Below are positions 35,044 to 43,704 of a stretch of 64,000 nucleotides of DNA, piece after piece. This stretch comes from Bacillota bacterium. Its GTDB lineage: Bacteria; Bacillota; Clostridia; Lachnospirales; Lachnospiraceae. The first letter of the stretch is position 1. Every line of letters starts with the position of its first letter. A model generated the notes under the pieces. It was not told the origin of the DNA. It saw only the letters and a program-made list of their open reading frames with translations, and searched no databases. Where the stretch lies: positions 1-64,000 of the forward strand of contig JAEYOY010000043.1 of the NCBI GenBank assembly GCA_023411215.1, given 5' to 3'. The translations under genes and the position numbers were made by a program.

Positions 35044-36201
35044 ATGAATTATCACGTAAACACAAAGTGCCTGTATGGCAATCAAAAGAAAAGCCCTGTT
35101 GACAGCACCGGTGCGATCAGCTTCCCCATCTATCAGACAGCAACCTTTGCTCATCCCGATGTTGGCAGTAGTACGGGTTATGATTATTCCCGTTTACAGA
35201 ACCCGACCAGAGAGCAGCTGGAGAAAATTATTGCATCTCTGGAAAATGGTTATGATGCTGTAGCTTTCAGCTCCGGTATGGCTGCCATGAATGCTCTTAT
35301 GGAGATTTTCGAACCCGGTGACCACATCCTGGCTTCCGATGATTTATATGGTGGAACGATTCGAATCTTTAACCATATTAATAAGAAGAACGGTATCGAG
35401 GTTGAATATATCAGCACTTCTAATGCCGATTTAGTGCGTAATCATATTAAGAGCAATACGAAGGCAATCTTTGTAGAGACACCGACTAATCCGATGATGA
35501 ATGTCACTGATCTGGAGGAGATATCACGGATTGCCCGTCACCATCGACTCCTATTGATGGTTGATAACACTTTTTTATCACCCTATTTTCAAAATCCAAT
35601 TAACCTTGGCGCCGATGTGGTTTTACATAGTGGAACCAAATTCTTAGGCGGTCATAATGATACCCTTGCCGGTTTCTTAGTGATGGCAAATGAAGTCTTG
35701 TCCGAACGCATTCGTTTTATCCTAAAGACCACCGGCTCCGGTCTCTCTCCCTTCGACAGTTGGTTATTACTTCGGGGTATTAAAACACTTTCCATAAGAA
35801 TGGAAGCACAGCAAAAGAATGCGCTGGCAATTGTTGATTGGCTGAAGGACCAGAAGCAGGTTCGTAAGGTTTATTATGTTGGATTACCAAGCCATCCGGG
35901 CTATGAGGTGAATCGTAAACAATCCAGAGGATATGGGAGTATGATCTCCTTTCATGTTGATACTCCGGAGACAGCAGTCCGCATACTTCGTAAGGTACAG
36001 CTCATACAATATGCTGAAAGCCTTGGTGGGGTGGAGAGCCTGATTACCTATCCCATGCTACAGACCCATGCCGATGTTCCGGAAGAGGAACGTGAGGCAA
36101 AGGGGATTAATCATACCCTTCTCAGACTGTCTGTAGGAATCGAGTATCTTGATGACTTAATTTCCGATTTAGCTCAGGCCTTTGATGATGCGGATCGTTA
36201 G
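35044..36201 (+). CDS. Trans-sulfuration PLP enzyme (cystathionine gamma-synthase/lyase family)
   Basis: A 385-residue Cys/Met-metabolism PLP enzyme. The tetramer-binding YDYSRLQNPTREQLEK, the SSGMAAM phosphate loop and the PLP lysine in HSGTKFLGGHND (near 198) are present. Members catalyse cystathionine synthesis or cleavage, or homocysteine formation; these are not separable by eye. AAAGGAGG lies 9 bases before the ATG. The MalY/PatB-type gene follows 15 bases later, so the pair likely forms a methionine/cysteine operon. No SAM riboswitch was recognised upstream. Confidence 0.9.
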   Translation: MNYHVNTKCLYGNQKKSPVDSTGAISFPIYQTATFAHPDVGSSTGYDYSRLQNPTREQLEKIIASLENGYDAVAFSSGMAAMNALMEIFEPGDHILASDDLYGGTIRIFNHINKKNGIEVEYISTSNADLVRNHIKSNTKAIFVETPTNPMMNVTDLEEISRIARHHRLLLMVDNTFLSPYFQNPINLGADVVLHSGTKFLGGHNDTLAGFLVMANEVLSERIRFILKTTGSGLSPFDSWLLLRGIKTLSIRMEAQQKNALAIVDWLKDQKQVRKVYYVGLPSHPGYEVNRKQSRGYGSMISFHVDTPETAVRILRKVQLIQYAESLGGVESLITYPMLQTHADVPEEEREAKGINHTLLRLSVGIEYLDDLISDLAQAFDDADR

Positions 36202-36216
36202 AAAGGATGGATATAT

Positions 36217-37392
36217 ATGGATTACAATTTTGACAAATTCATTGATCGGAAAAACACAAATTCCCTAAAATATGACTTTTTCACAGAACGTGGAAAACCC
36301 GCTGACATTCTTCCTTTATGGGTAGCTGATATGGACTTTTCTGTCCCCCATGAGGTTCAAGATGCAATCCAACAGGCAGTTGCCCATGGTATATTTGGTT
36401 ATAGTGACGTAAAGCAGGACTATTTTAAAGTAGTTCATGACTGGTTCTTCCGCCATTATGGATGGGATACCAAGGAAAATTGGTTGATTAAATCCCCAGG
36501 GGTTGTTTTTGCCATTGCCATGGCGGTCAGAGCCCTTACGAAGGAGGGGGATGGAGTACTAATTCAACAGCCTGTCTATTACCCGTTTTCTGAAACCATT
36601 CGCTTAAATAACCGAAAGCTGGTCGTGAATTCACTAGTATATCAGGACAATCAATATTTTATAGACTTTGATGACTTTGAAGATAAGATCGTTAAGAATG
36701 GAGTGAAGCTCTTTCTATTATGCAATCCTCATAATCCGGTGGGAAGAGTCTGGACGATGGAAGAGCTGATCCGTCTGGGTGAGATTTGTCTTAAATATAA
36801 GGTTATTGTCCTATCAGACGAAATCCATTGCGATTTCACTTATCCCGGTTATCAGCATATCGTTTTCTCAAATATCAGTGAGGAATTTGCGCAAAACACC
36901 ATTACCTGTACGGCCCCCAGCAAGTCTTTTAATCTTGCAGGTCTGCAGGTATCGAATATCTTTATCCAAAACGATGCCCTGCGTGGGATGCTGAAGCTTG
37001 AGATAGCAAAGAGCGGCTACAGCCAGCTTAATACCCTTGGACTGGCTGCCTGCAAAGCTGCCTATCAATATGGCGAGCCCTGGCTCGTACAGTTGAAAGC
37101 TTACTTACTTGGAAATCTGGATTATGTCCGTGAATTCTTATCTGAGAAGCTTCCCATGATTAAGCTGATTGAGCCCCAGGGGACTTATCTGATCTGGCTT
37201 GATTTTAGTGCGTTGCAGCTTACACGCAAGGAATTGGAGGAGTTGATTGTCCATAAAGCGAAGTTATGGCTGGATCCCGGTCACATCTTTGGCCCTGAAG
37301 GAGAAGGCTTCGAGCGAATTAACATTGCCTGCCAGAGACAAACCCTGGCAAAGGCCCTAGAGCAGCTACACCGGGCCGTAATGTCAAGATAA
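36217..37392 (+). CDS. MalY/PatB-type PLP-dependent C-S lyase (aminotransferase class I/II fold)
   Basis: A 391-residue enzyme beginning NFDKFIDRKNTNSLKYD, followed by LPLWVADMDFSVP, both hallmarks of the MalY/PatB group. LLCNPHNPVGRVW and the PLP Lys in TAPSKSFNLAGLQ (near 235) complete the site. Such enzymes split cystathionine or cysteine to give homocysteine or sulfide and pyruvate; MalY homologues can moonlight as regulators. AGAAAGGATGG precedes the ATG. It is co-transcribed with the trans-sulfuration gene upstream, which supports a beta-lyase (MetC-like) role. Confidence 0.9.
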   Translation: MDYNFDKFIDRKNTNSLKYDFFTERGKPADILPLWVADMDFSVPHEVQDAIQQAVAHGIFGYSDVKQDYFKVVHDWFFRHYGWDTKENWLIKSPGVVFAIAMAVRALTKEGDGVLIQQPVYYPFSETIRLNNRKLVVNSLVYQDNQYFIDFDDFEDKIVKNGVKLFLLCNPHNPVGRVWTMEELIRLGEICLKYKVIVLSDEIHCDFTYPGYQHIVFSNISEEFAQNTITCTAPSKSFNLAGLQVSNIFIQNDALRGMLKLEIAKSGYSQLNTLGLAACKAAYQYGEPWLVQLKAYLLGNLDYVREFLSEKLPMIKLIEPQGTYLIWLDFSALQLTRKELEELIVHKAKLWLDPGHIFGPEGEGFERINIACQRQTLAKALEQLHRAVMSR

Positions 37393-37460
37393 GAGCAAAG
37401 GGGCTATCACATAATGCCATATGCTTTGAATGAAGATGAATAAGCTCCGATCACACAAAA

Positions 37461-37549
37461 GTTGCCGGACATTATCCCGCTTTATTTGCTAAAATCGAAC
37501 ATAAATGTTCGCTTTTTAAGCATACAAAGCAGAAATCTGTCCGGCAAAC
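37461..37549. repeat. Foldback element matching the core of giant hairpin 2
   Basis: GTTGCCGGACA (37461) pairs with TGTCCGGCAAAC (ending 37549), and inner segments CGCTTTATTTGC / GCATACAAAGCAG and CGAACAT / ATGTTCG complete an 89-base hairpin. The order GTTGCCG, GCTTTGTATGC, CGAACAT is the same as at about 7850-7935. It lies between the convergent C-S lyase and GH94 genes. Confidence 0.8.
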
Positions 37550-37575
37550 AGACACCTAATATGAAAATAACAACT

Positions 37576-39969
37576 TTACATTACCAATAGAATATCATTG
37601 GTTTCTTGCATCATGCTCTCCGGTAAGTAGTTCTTTTCCAGCTTCACGCCGTTAACATAGAACTCCGTAAAGCCACTCTCGGCACCATTCGGGTTCTGAA
37701 CCTTTATTTTCAGCTTCTTACCACGGAAGTTCTTCTCGATAGAGAATTCCTTCCACTCACTCGGAATACTGGGCGCAATCAGAAGACCATTCAGATCAGG
37801 TCTCATACCCAGGATACCTTCTACACTGGCTACCATAACGGTGGAAGCGGTTCCGGTCAGCCAATGGGTATGGGAGCGTCCGAAGAAAGGACTGTCGGTT
37901 GCTTCAGTAAACTGCCCGTGCGCATAAGGCTCGATGACACGAATCTCAGCATGATCATTCTGGGTAGCCGGGCAGCTCTCGGTAAAATATTCATAAGCAC
38001 GGTTACCATGACCCATCAGAGCCTCTGCAAGAATGATCCATCCCTGGGGCTGTGAGAAGATACTACCGTTTTCCTTCGTGGAGGGGTTGAAAAGAATTGC
38101 CAATGCTCCGTCAAAGGCATGATCAACATAAGAGGGCGCCATGGTTCTGACACCATACTTCGTATTCAGTTCTCTATGAACACTCTCCAATGCAAGCTCT
38201 GCCTGCTCCTTTGTAGCATGACCGCTGATTACCGACCAGGACTGGGGATTCACCCACATGCTCGCTTCCGGATCCTTCTTGGAACCAATGACCTGACCAT
38301 CCTCCTTGAAGCCGCGGATAAAACGGTCTCCTTCCCAGCAATTGGTGTTCAGAGTCTCGCCTAAATCCTTTTGCACCTTATCAAGGTATTCGATATACTT
38401 CTGATCATTTCTGTCGATTGCAATATTACGGATTACATTCATTGCGTAATATAGCTGGAAGGCAACAAAGGTAGATTCACCCTTCTTACCTAGTCTTAAA
38501 CAGTCATTCCAATCCGCATGAAGACCGGCAGGCATATTATGTACGCTAAGTCGTTCCATGGAAAAATTAATGGCACGCTTTAAGTGATCGTAAACATCGC
38601 CCTCTTCCTTGTTTGCATAAGGAATCACCTCATCTAAGAACTTCTTATCACCAGTCTCAGCCATGTACTTATATACTGTCGGGAACAGCCATAGCGCATC
38701 ATCGGCACGGTAAGCAGGATGCCCTGTTGCTTGTACATAAGAGGCATCATCCGGTGTATCCTCATGTCCTGCCTTATGATCAAACTTAACCAGAGGAAGA
38801 CCTCCGCCGTTATCCACCTGAGCGGATAGCATAAAACGAAGCTTCTCCTTCGCCATCGCAGGGTCCAGATGAATAATTCCTTGGATATCCTGCACGGTGT
38901 CACGGTATCCATAGCCGTTACGAAGTCCCGCATAGATAAAGGATGCGGCTCTAGACCATATAAAGGTAATAAAGCATTGATAAGCATTCCAGGTATTTAT
39001 CATCGCATTAAAGTTCTCATCGGGAGTCTTTACCTGGAAATTGGATATTTTACCATGCCAGTAATGAATCAATTCATTCAACTCTGAAGTAATTATCTTA
39101 AGATCTGCGTAGGTATCAAGTATGGCCTTCGACTGTACATCATTCTTCTGACCGAGGAGGAATACGAACTCCTTGCACTCACCTGGTTGCAGTGTCATCT
39201 TGGTATGTAGCGCACCACAGGCATTGGAGTTGTAATTAAGTACATTATCACACATTCCCACCTCAACAGCGATCGGGTTATGGAAGCTACGATAGCTACC
39301 GATAAAATGTGATTTGTCACCATTATAGGAAGTAACCTCTGCACCGGCTAATCCAAAAAAACGATCTGTGGCGCTCTTTCCGTCCTCATTCTTATGAACA
39401 TTTTCATTAATTGTCTGTAGTATCTTATTCCCCTTAAAATAAGTCTTCGTGATGAATAGTGTGTACTGCAGATTCACCTGATCGTTCTCATAATTGCCTT
39501 CATTCGTAAATTCTACAAATCCGAAGGCCGAGATATTACGAGGCTTATCACCCGTATTCTTTAAGGTAACCTTCCACACCTCATGAGTCTTGTTCAAGGG
39601 CACATAATACAATACCTCAGACTCAATTCCCTTATACTGCGCATTAATTGTCGTATAAGCGGTACCATGGTGGCACTGGCTGGAATACTCTGTCAGCGGT
39701 TTGCCTACAGGTTGCCAGGATGCAGACCAATAATCATTCGCATCATCATCACGCAGATAAACATATCTCCCCGGTTTATCCTCCTGATTGAAGATGTAAC
39801 GGCTTATTCTTCCGCTCGCACCACTCTTTACGAAACTGTAACCACCTGCATTGTTCGAGATGATTGCACCATACTCCGGTGACCCCAGATAATTCGCCCA
39901 GGGTGCCGGTGTATCCGGCCTCGTAATGACATACTCCTTTTTTTTCTCATCAAAATAACCGTAATTCAT
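37576..39969 (-). CDS. GH94 glycoside phosphorylase (chitobiose/cellobiose phosphorylase type)
   Basis: A 797-residue cytosolic enzyme. The N-terminal beta-sandwich begins NYGYFDEKKKEYVITRPDTPAPW and the (alpha/alpha)6 barrel holds ADWNDCLRLG near 485-494, with Asp489 as the expected general acid; phosphate-site blocks such as NGYGYRDTVQD are intact. It cleaves a beta-linked disaccharide with phosphate to a sugar 1-phosphate. From memory the N-terminus looks more like N,N'-diacetylchitobiose phosphorylase than cellobiose phosphorylase, but specificity cannot be fixed. GGGAGGG precedes the ATG. It lies 201 bases downstream of the GH8 gene on the same strand. Confidence 0.9.
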   Translation of the reverse strand: MNYGYFDEKKKEYVITRPDTPAPWANYLGSPEYGAIISNNAGGYSFVKSGASGRISRYIFNQEDKPGRYVYLRDDDANDYWSASWQPVGKPLTEYSSQCHHGTAYTTINAQYKGIESEVLYYVPLNKTHEVWKVTLKNTGDKPRNISAFGFVEFTNEGNYENDQVNLQYTLFITKTYFKGNKILQTINENVHKNEDGKSATDRFFGLAGAEVTSYNGDKSHFIGSYRSFHNPIAVEVGMCDNVLNYNSNACGALHTKMTLQPGECKEFVFLLGQKNDVQSKAILDTYADLKIITSELNELIHYWHGKISNFQVKTPDENFNAMINTWNAYQCFITFIWSRAASFIYAGLRNGYGYRDTVQDIQGIIHLDPAMAKEKLRFMLSAQVDNGGGLPLVKFDHKAGHEDTPDDASYVQATGHPAYRADDALWLFPTVYKYMAETGDKKFLDEVIPYANKEEGDVYDHLKRAINFSMERLSVHNMPAGLHADWNDCLRLGKKGESTFVAFQLYYAMNVIRNIAIDRNDQKYIEYLDKVQKDLGETLNTNCWEGDRFIRGFKEDGQVIGSKKDPEASMWVNPQSWSVISGHATKEQAELALESVHRELNTKYGVRTMAPSYVDHAFDGALAILFNPSTKENGSIFSQPQGWIILAEALMGHGNRAYEYFTESCPATQNDHAEIRVIEPYAHGQFTEATDSPFFGRSHTHWLTGTASTVMVASVEGILGMRPDLNGLLIAPSIPSEWKEFSIEKNFRGKKLKIKVQNPNGAESGFTEFYVNGVKLEKNYLPESMMQETNDILLVM

Positions 39970-39983
39970 ACATACCCTCCCTT

Positions 39984-40060
39984 ATGGCGCTCAGCGCCAT
40001 CATTAATTTTATGAAAGAAGCCGCCTTGGGCTTCTTTCCGAGTGAAAGAATTTTTCACTC
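39984..40060 (-). other. Three consecutive hairpins between GH8 and GH94 genes
   Basis: Palindrome ATGGCGCTCAGCGCCAT (39984-40000), stem AAAGAAGCC/GGCTTCTTT (40014-40037) and stem GAGTGAAA/TTTCACTC (40040-40060). None has a proper T-run. They may set mRNA stability or partial termination between the two genes; the first stands just before the GH94 ribosome binding site. Confidence 0.55.
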
Positions 40061-40170
40061 TACTCCCTCATCGTGCAAACCGCACTTTCACTTTTATAAA
40101 AGAACCCTAAAAGGATTATTTTCAAAAATGGCAAATAAATCGTATCTCAATACATCTTATCTATATCTGA

Positions 40171-41301
40171 CTATTTATAGATTCTGTAATTGCCGCTCAA
40201 AGCTATGAGAGCAAACAAATACAGACAATTATCATAATAACGACGTTCCCCCTTACGAAGAGGTGTATTCCAAAAAAGGTCTACACATTCCTTACGATAT
40301 CTCCCCTTACTCGCTAAGGATGCCTCAGCGTTGGTTGCGATGATAGCCACCGGATGCAACGCTTTCTCTTCAATAATGGTTCCGTCCAGTTCATATACCA
40401 TGTCATTTCTACCCTTCACAGTCTCACAGAAGAAGGTCTGGATCTTGTCAGCGCACTCACTTTCCCACTCGTCTGCTGCAAACCATTCATAATCCAATCC
40501 CAGGTTAGCAGGCACCCGATAAGCATCGCTATAATAGCGTTCTCTATGATCCTTCATAAATGGACTTCCATCATAGTGGGCATATTCCGGCGCAAGTCCG
40601 GTTACAGGATGGCAAGTCTTCTTCAGATACTCCCTGCTCGCTTTGGCTGCTTCCTTCCAAAACTTTCGATCTTCTTCATTCGCCCATAAAGCAAACAACT
40701 CATAGAAATGAGGCAGATGATAGGATGGATCTGAGAAATCGCAATTTGGGATAAACTTAATCAACTTATTAGAAGGCTCCCACATGGGATCACCGGGAAA
40801 ATCTTCTTCTCCCTTATGAACACAGGCATGTAGAATGTCTCTAGCCTCTTTGGAATAATTGTAGATACCTTCGCCATCTCCCCATCTATTTGATGCAAAG
40901 AATAATGCAAGTGCAAAATATTCTTCTCCATCCGGAGCAGGTCCTTCCGAATTCTTCGTTCCGTCCGGCTGAACAGACCAGGCAAAGTAGCCCTTATTCC
41001 AGCCATAGTCCATCCACATATATGTTTTGGTAAACTTCCAGAGCTTATCAAATTCTTTCTTCCAGTCTCTCTGTACGCACATCATCATGGCATAGGACAT
41101 GCCTTCTGTTCTGGCATCAAAATTCCCGGTGTCCTCAAAATATGCCATATCCTCACCGATCTCGTGGTAGAACCTCTCATCCTCCGTTCCATAGAAAATG
41201 GTCTGATAAGCCTCTTCTACTCTTTGTTCAATCTCTTTTTCATCATATCCGAATTCCAAAAACAGATTCCGGTACTCTCCTGTATAAAATGCACCTTTCA
41301 T
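40171..41301 (-). CDS. GH8 reducing-end xylose-releasing exo-oligoxylanase
   Basis: A 376-residue enzyme without a signal peptide. It follows the Bacillus halodurans Rex sequence closely: GAFYTGEYRNLFLEFGY, ARTEGMSYAMMM, GPAPDGEEYFALALFFAS, SDPSYHLPHFYELF and the C-terminal RRYYDNCLYLFALIALSGN. Glu66 corresponds to the known acid Glu70, and YSDAYRV carries the expected base region. It removes xylose from the reducing end of xylo-oligosaccharides in the cytosol. GGAGG precedes the ATG at 41301. It probably heads an operon with GH94, under the palindrome at 41384. Confidence 0.95.
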   Translation of the reverse strand: MKGAFYTGEYRNLFLEFGYDEKEIEQRVEEAYQTIFYGTEDERFYHEIGEDMAYFEDTGNFDARTEGMSYAMMMCVQRDWKKEFDKLWKFTKTYMWMDYGWNKGYFAWSVQPDGTKNSEGPAPDGEEYFALALFFASNRWGDGEGIYNYSKEARDILHACVHKGEEDFPGDPMWEPSNKLIKFIPNCDFSDPSYHLPHFYELFALWANEEDRKFWKEAAKASREYLKKTCHPVTGLAPEYAHYDGSPFMKDHRERYYSDAYRVPANLGLDYEWFAADEWESECADKIQTFFCETVKGRNDMVYELDGTIIEEKALHPVAIIATNAEASLASKGRYRKECVDLFWNTPLRKGERRYYDNCLYLFALIALSGNYRIYK

Positions 41302-41317
41302 GATTAACCTCCATATA

Positions 41318-41341
41318 AAAGTGTCAGTTTGCTGACACTTT
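41318..41341 (-). other. Leader hairpin of the GH8 gene
   Basis: AAGTGTCAG-tttg-CTGACACTT, perfect 9-bp stem just 5' of the GH8 ribosome binding site on the reverse strand; probably an mRNA 5' structure. Confidence 0.5.
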
Positions 41342-41383
41342 CGCGCACGAGCGGATTGAATAGCAATATACAATTCTCTATAC

Positions 41384-41427
41384 TATAAAATATTGAATAT
41401 TTTATACTTTCTTTCCTCCGCTCACAA
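41384..41427 (-). promoter_or_regulatory. Predicted GH8-GH94 promoter with perfect palindromic operator
   Basis: Reverse strand TTGTGA (41422-41427), 17-base spacer, TAAAAT (41399-41404). A perfect palindrome with 11-base arms TATAAAATATT/AATATTTTATA around one base covers 41384-41406, over the -10 box and start site. Repressor binding is inferred; the regulator is unknown. Confidence 0.55.
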
Positions 41428-41518
41428 TGGAGTACCTTATCCTCTTTTTGTAATATCTATTCTGATTCAATGAGATGATCCGGTTATTCATGATAAAACA
41501 CGCTTTGTTTTAGTCCTA

Positions 41519-42400
41519 TCACTTTTTACTTCTGTTTAATAACTCCTTTAATTCCTCCACCGAGAAATGATAATGGGTATTGCAAAAATGACAATTCACC
41601 TCGATTGGTTTCTCTTCCTCTATCATTTCCGTAATCTCTTTCTGTCCAATAGAGATAATCGCCTTCTCCACTCTCTTCTTCGTACAGTTGCACTCGAAGG
41701 AAGCCGGTAGCTTGTCCATAAGCTCCAGACCAAAGTCCCCCAAAATATGTTCCAGAATCATCTCAGGAGACATCTCTTGATCTAAGAGTGAGGTGATGCT
41801 TGTAATTTCATTCACTTTCTTTTCAAGTCGATCAATGATCGTCTCCTCTGCGAAAGGCATCAGCTGTATGATAAAGCCTCCTGCCTGCTTAACGGTATTT
41901 TCTTTGTTCATCAATACACCCAGTGCCACCACTGACGGTACTTGTTCACTGGTCGCATAATAATATGCGATATCCTCTGCTATCTCGCCAGATACCAGAT
42001 GAGTCTGTCCCGTATAGGGCTCCTTCAGTCCCATATCCTTTATTACGCTTAAGATCCCAGCTCCTATTGCTCCACTTACATCCAGCTTTCCTTTATCGTT
42101 GGCATGAAGTATAACCTCTGGTTGATAAGCATAGCCTTTGACTGTTCCCTTGGAATTAGCTGTAACAGTAATTCCTCCAATGGGTCCACTGCCCTTAATT
42201 TGAAGAGTAAGAATATCCTCCTCTCCCTTCATCATACTTCCCATGATCGCTCCAGCGGTCAGAAGTCTACCAAGAGCAGCTGTCGCTACCGGACTGGTCC
42301 CATGAATACTTCTTGCATACTCTACTAATTCCTTCGTTGTAGCTGCATATGCGCGGATCTGATTTTCGGCAGCACTTGCACGTATAATATAATCGGCCAT
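41519..42400 (-). CDS. hslO: Redox-regulated chaperone Hsp33
   Basis: A 293-residue holdase activated by oxidation. The N-terminal domain starts DYIIRASAAENQIRAYAA; the C-terminal zinc centre is ECNCTKK (CxC) near 241-245 and CHFC (CxxC) near 273-276, the normal spacing. GAAGGAG precedes the ATG. It is located between the GH8 gene and a methyltransferase gene on the same strand, with no obvious functional link. Confidence 0.96.
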   Translation of the reverse strand: MADYIIRASAAENQIRAYAATTKELVEYARSIHGTSPVATAALGRLLTAGAIMGSMMKGEEDILTLQIKGSGPIGGITVTANSKGTVKGYAYQPEVILHANDKGKLDVSGAIGAGILSVIKDMGLKEPYTGQTHLVSGEIAEDIAYYYATSEQVPSVVALGVLMNKENTVKQAGGFIIQLMPFAEETIIDRLEKKVNEITSITSLLDQEMSPEMILEHILGDFGLELMDKLPASFECNCTKKRVEKAIISIGQKEITEMIEEEKPIEVNCHFCNTHYHFSVEELKELLNRSKK

Positions 42401-42560
42401 AATTTACTCCTTCTATTCATTACATTTTGGATACTTATCTCTCATCTAATAAAATATCTCTTATATTCTCGCGTATTACTTATCATTTTTCGTTATATTA
42501 TTGAACTGAAACACCTTACCTGTTCTCTACCCCAAACAGTTCTTATTTACAGATGGTGCT

Positions 42561-43334
42561 CTATGGCTGTATATACATTTTATTAGCTTGACGTTTCTCC
42601 TTGGCGATAATATAGACTCTCTCACTATCCTTTTTCGGCTTCTTTTCGGTCAGCATATCATAGATAGCCACCAACTCCATGCCTGCTTCCTCGATTAACC
42701 GTGTTATCGTATCCATGGAATAAGCCTTACGGTAATGAGTCTCTTCATATTTGCGATACATCCCCTCCGCTTCAGGAATAAACAGAGTCAGATTAACTTC
42801 ATTCATCATCTCTTCTTCGTAATAAGTATTTTCCCATATAAAGCTTCCCTCATCACGGTTCTCAGCAATAGTGTTATCACCCAGAACCTCTTCATATGCA
42901 TACTTGGTATCCAAATCAAAGATAAATAATCCCCCCGGATCCAGGTAATTATTCACTAACCGAAACACCTTCAGAAGCTCTTCCTCTGAGAGAATATAAT
43001 TCATACTGTCACAGACACTGACCACAGCTGCTACGGTCCCATATAATTCAAATTCTCTCATATCCTGGCATAAATACAATATATTGTAATCGTCAGCACT
43101 GTTCTCTCTGGCGATGGCCAGCATCTCCTCAGAATAATCAACTCCAATCATATCAAAGCCCCGTTCAGCCAGACGGCGAGTTATACTCCCGGTTCCGCAC
43201 CCCAGCTCAAGAAGTAAACCCTTCTCAATCTGATTTTTTTTTAATAAACGTTGTAAGTAGTCAGCCCACTCCTCATACGGAACATTATCCATAAATAGGT
43301 CATAGACTGATGCAAAGCCACTGTAAGGCTGCAT
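42561..43334 (-). CDS. Class I SAM-dependent methyltransferase
   Basis: A 257-residue protein. ASVYDLFMDNVPYEEWADYL is typical of the clostridial YitW-neighbour/YqeM-like group, then LLELGCGTGSITRRLAERGFDMIGVDYSEEML supplies the SAM-binding motif I and acidic motif II. AAAGGAG is well placed for the ATG at 43334; in-frame residues upstream are not family-like. The acceptor is unknown. It precedes hslO on the same strand. Confidence 0.85.
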   Translation of the reverse strand: MQPYSGFASVYDLFMDNVPYEEWADYLQRLLKKNQIEKGLLLELGCGTGSITRRLAERGFDMIGVDYSEEMLAIARENSADDYNILYLCQDMREFELYGTVAAVVSVCDSMNYILSEEELLKVFRLVNNYLDPGGLFIFDLDTKYAYEEVLGDNTIAENRDEGSFIWENTYYEEEMMNEVNLTLFIPEAEGMYRKYEETHYRKAYSMDTITRLIEEAGMELVAIYDMLTEKKPKKDSERVYIIAKEKRQANKMYIQP

Positions 43335-43610
43335 CGCTTGCAGCTCCTTTCTAATCATGAATAGGCAGCAGGCTGATGATCTGTAACAACGCCTTGCTGC
43401 CATAAGTGTTATATATGCAATTACTTCAGAAATCTTATGCTGTTAATTAATAGCTATTTACTTAATATCTATTTCTTAATCACCATTTTGCTGTTTTTTC
43501 TGTTAAGTTATTCTACCATACCTGGAAGTTCTTATCAATTAAAAATATATGACTTCGTTCTGGTCTCTCATCTTAGTGAAATGGAAACGCTTCTAAAGAT
43601 CAACTAATTG

Positions 43611-43645
43611 CAAAAAAGGGTGCTGCTTTATAGACGCAGCACCCC
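43611..43645 (-). terminator. Rho-independent terminator after xylB
   Basis: Reverse strand GGGTGCTGC-gtctataaa-GCAGCACCC followed by TTTTTTG, 60 bases past the xylB stop codon. Confidence 0.9.
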
Positions 43646-43704
43646 ATTCTAAATTGTATTCTCTAATAATCGAAAAATATATTAAGATTAAGTTCCCTTT
43701 TCTC

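Noticed and set aside
41410..41430. A lac-operator-like string (ATTGTGAGCGGA on the reverse strand)
   Set aside because: Only half of the lac operator is present and no LacI gene is nearby; TTGTGA is better explained as a -35 box.
43300..43403. Upstream extension of the methyltransferase (23 Cys/Arg-rich codons)
   Set aside because: It has no ribosome binding site and does not match the family; the internal ATG at 43334 does.
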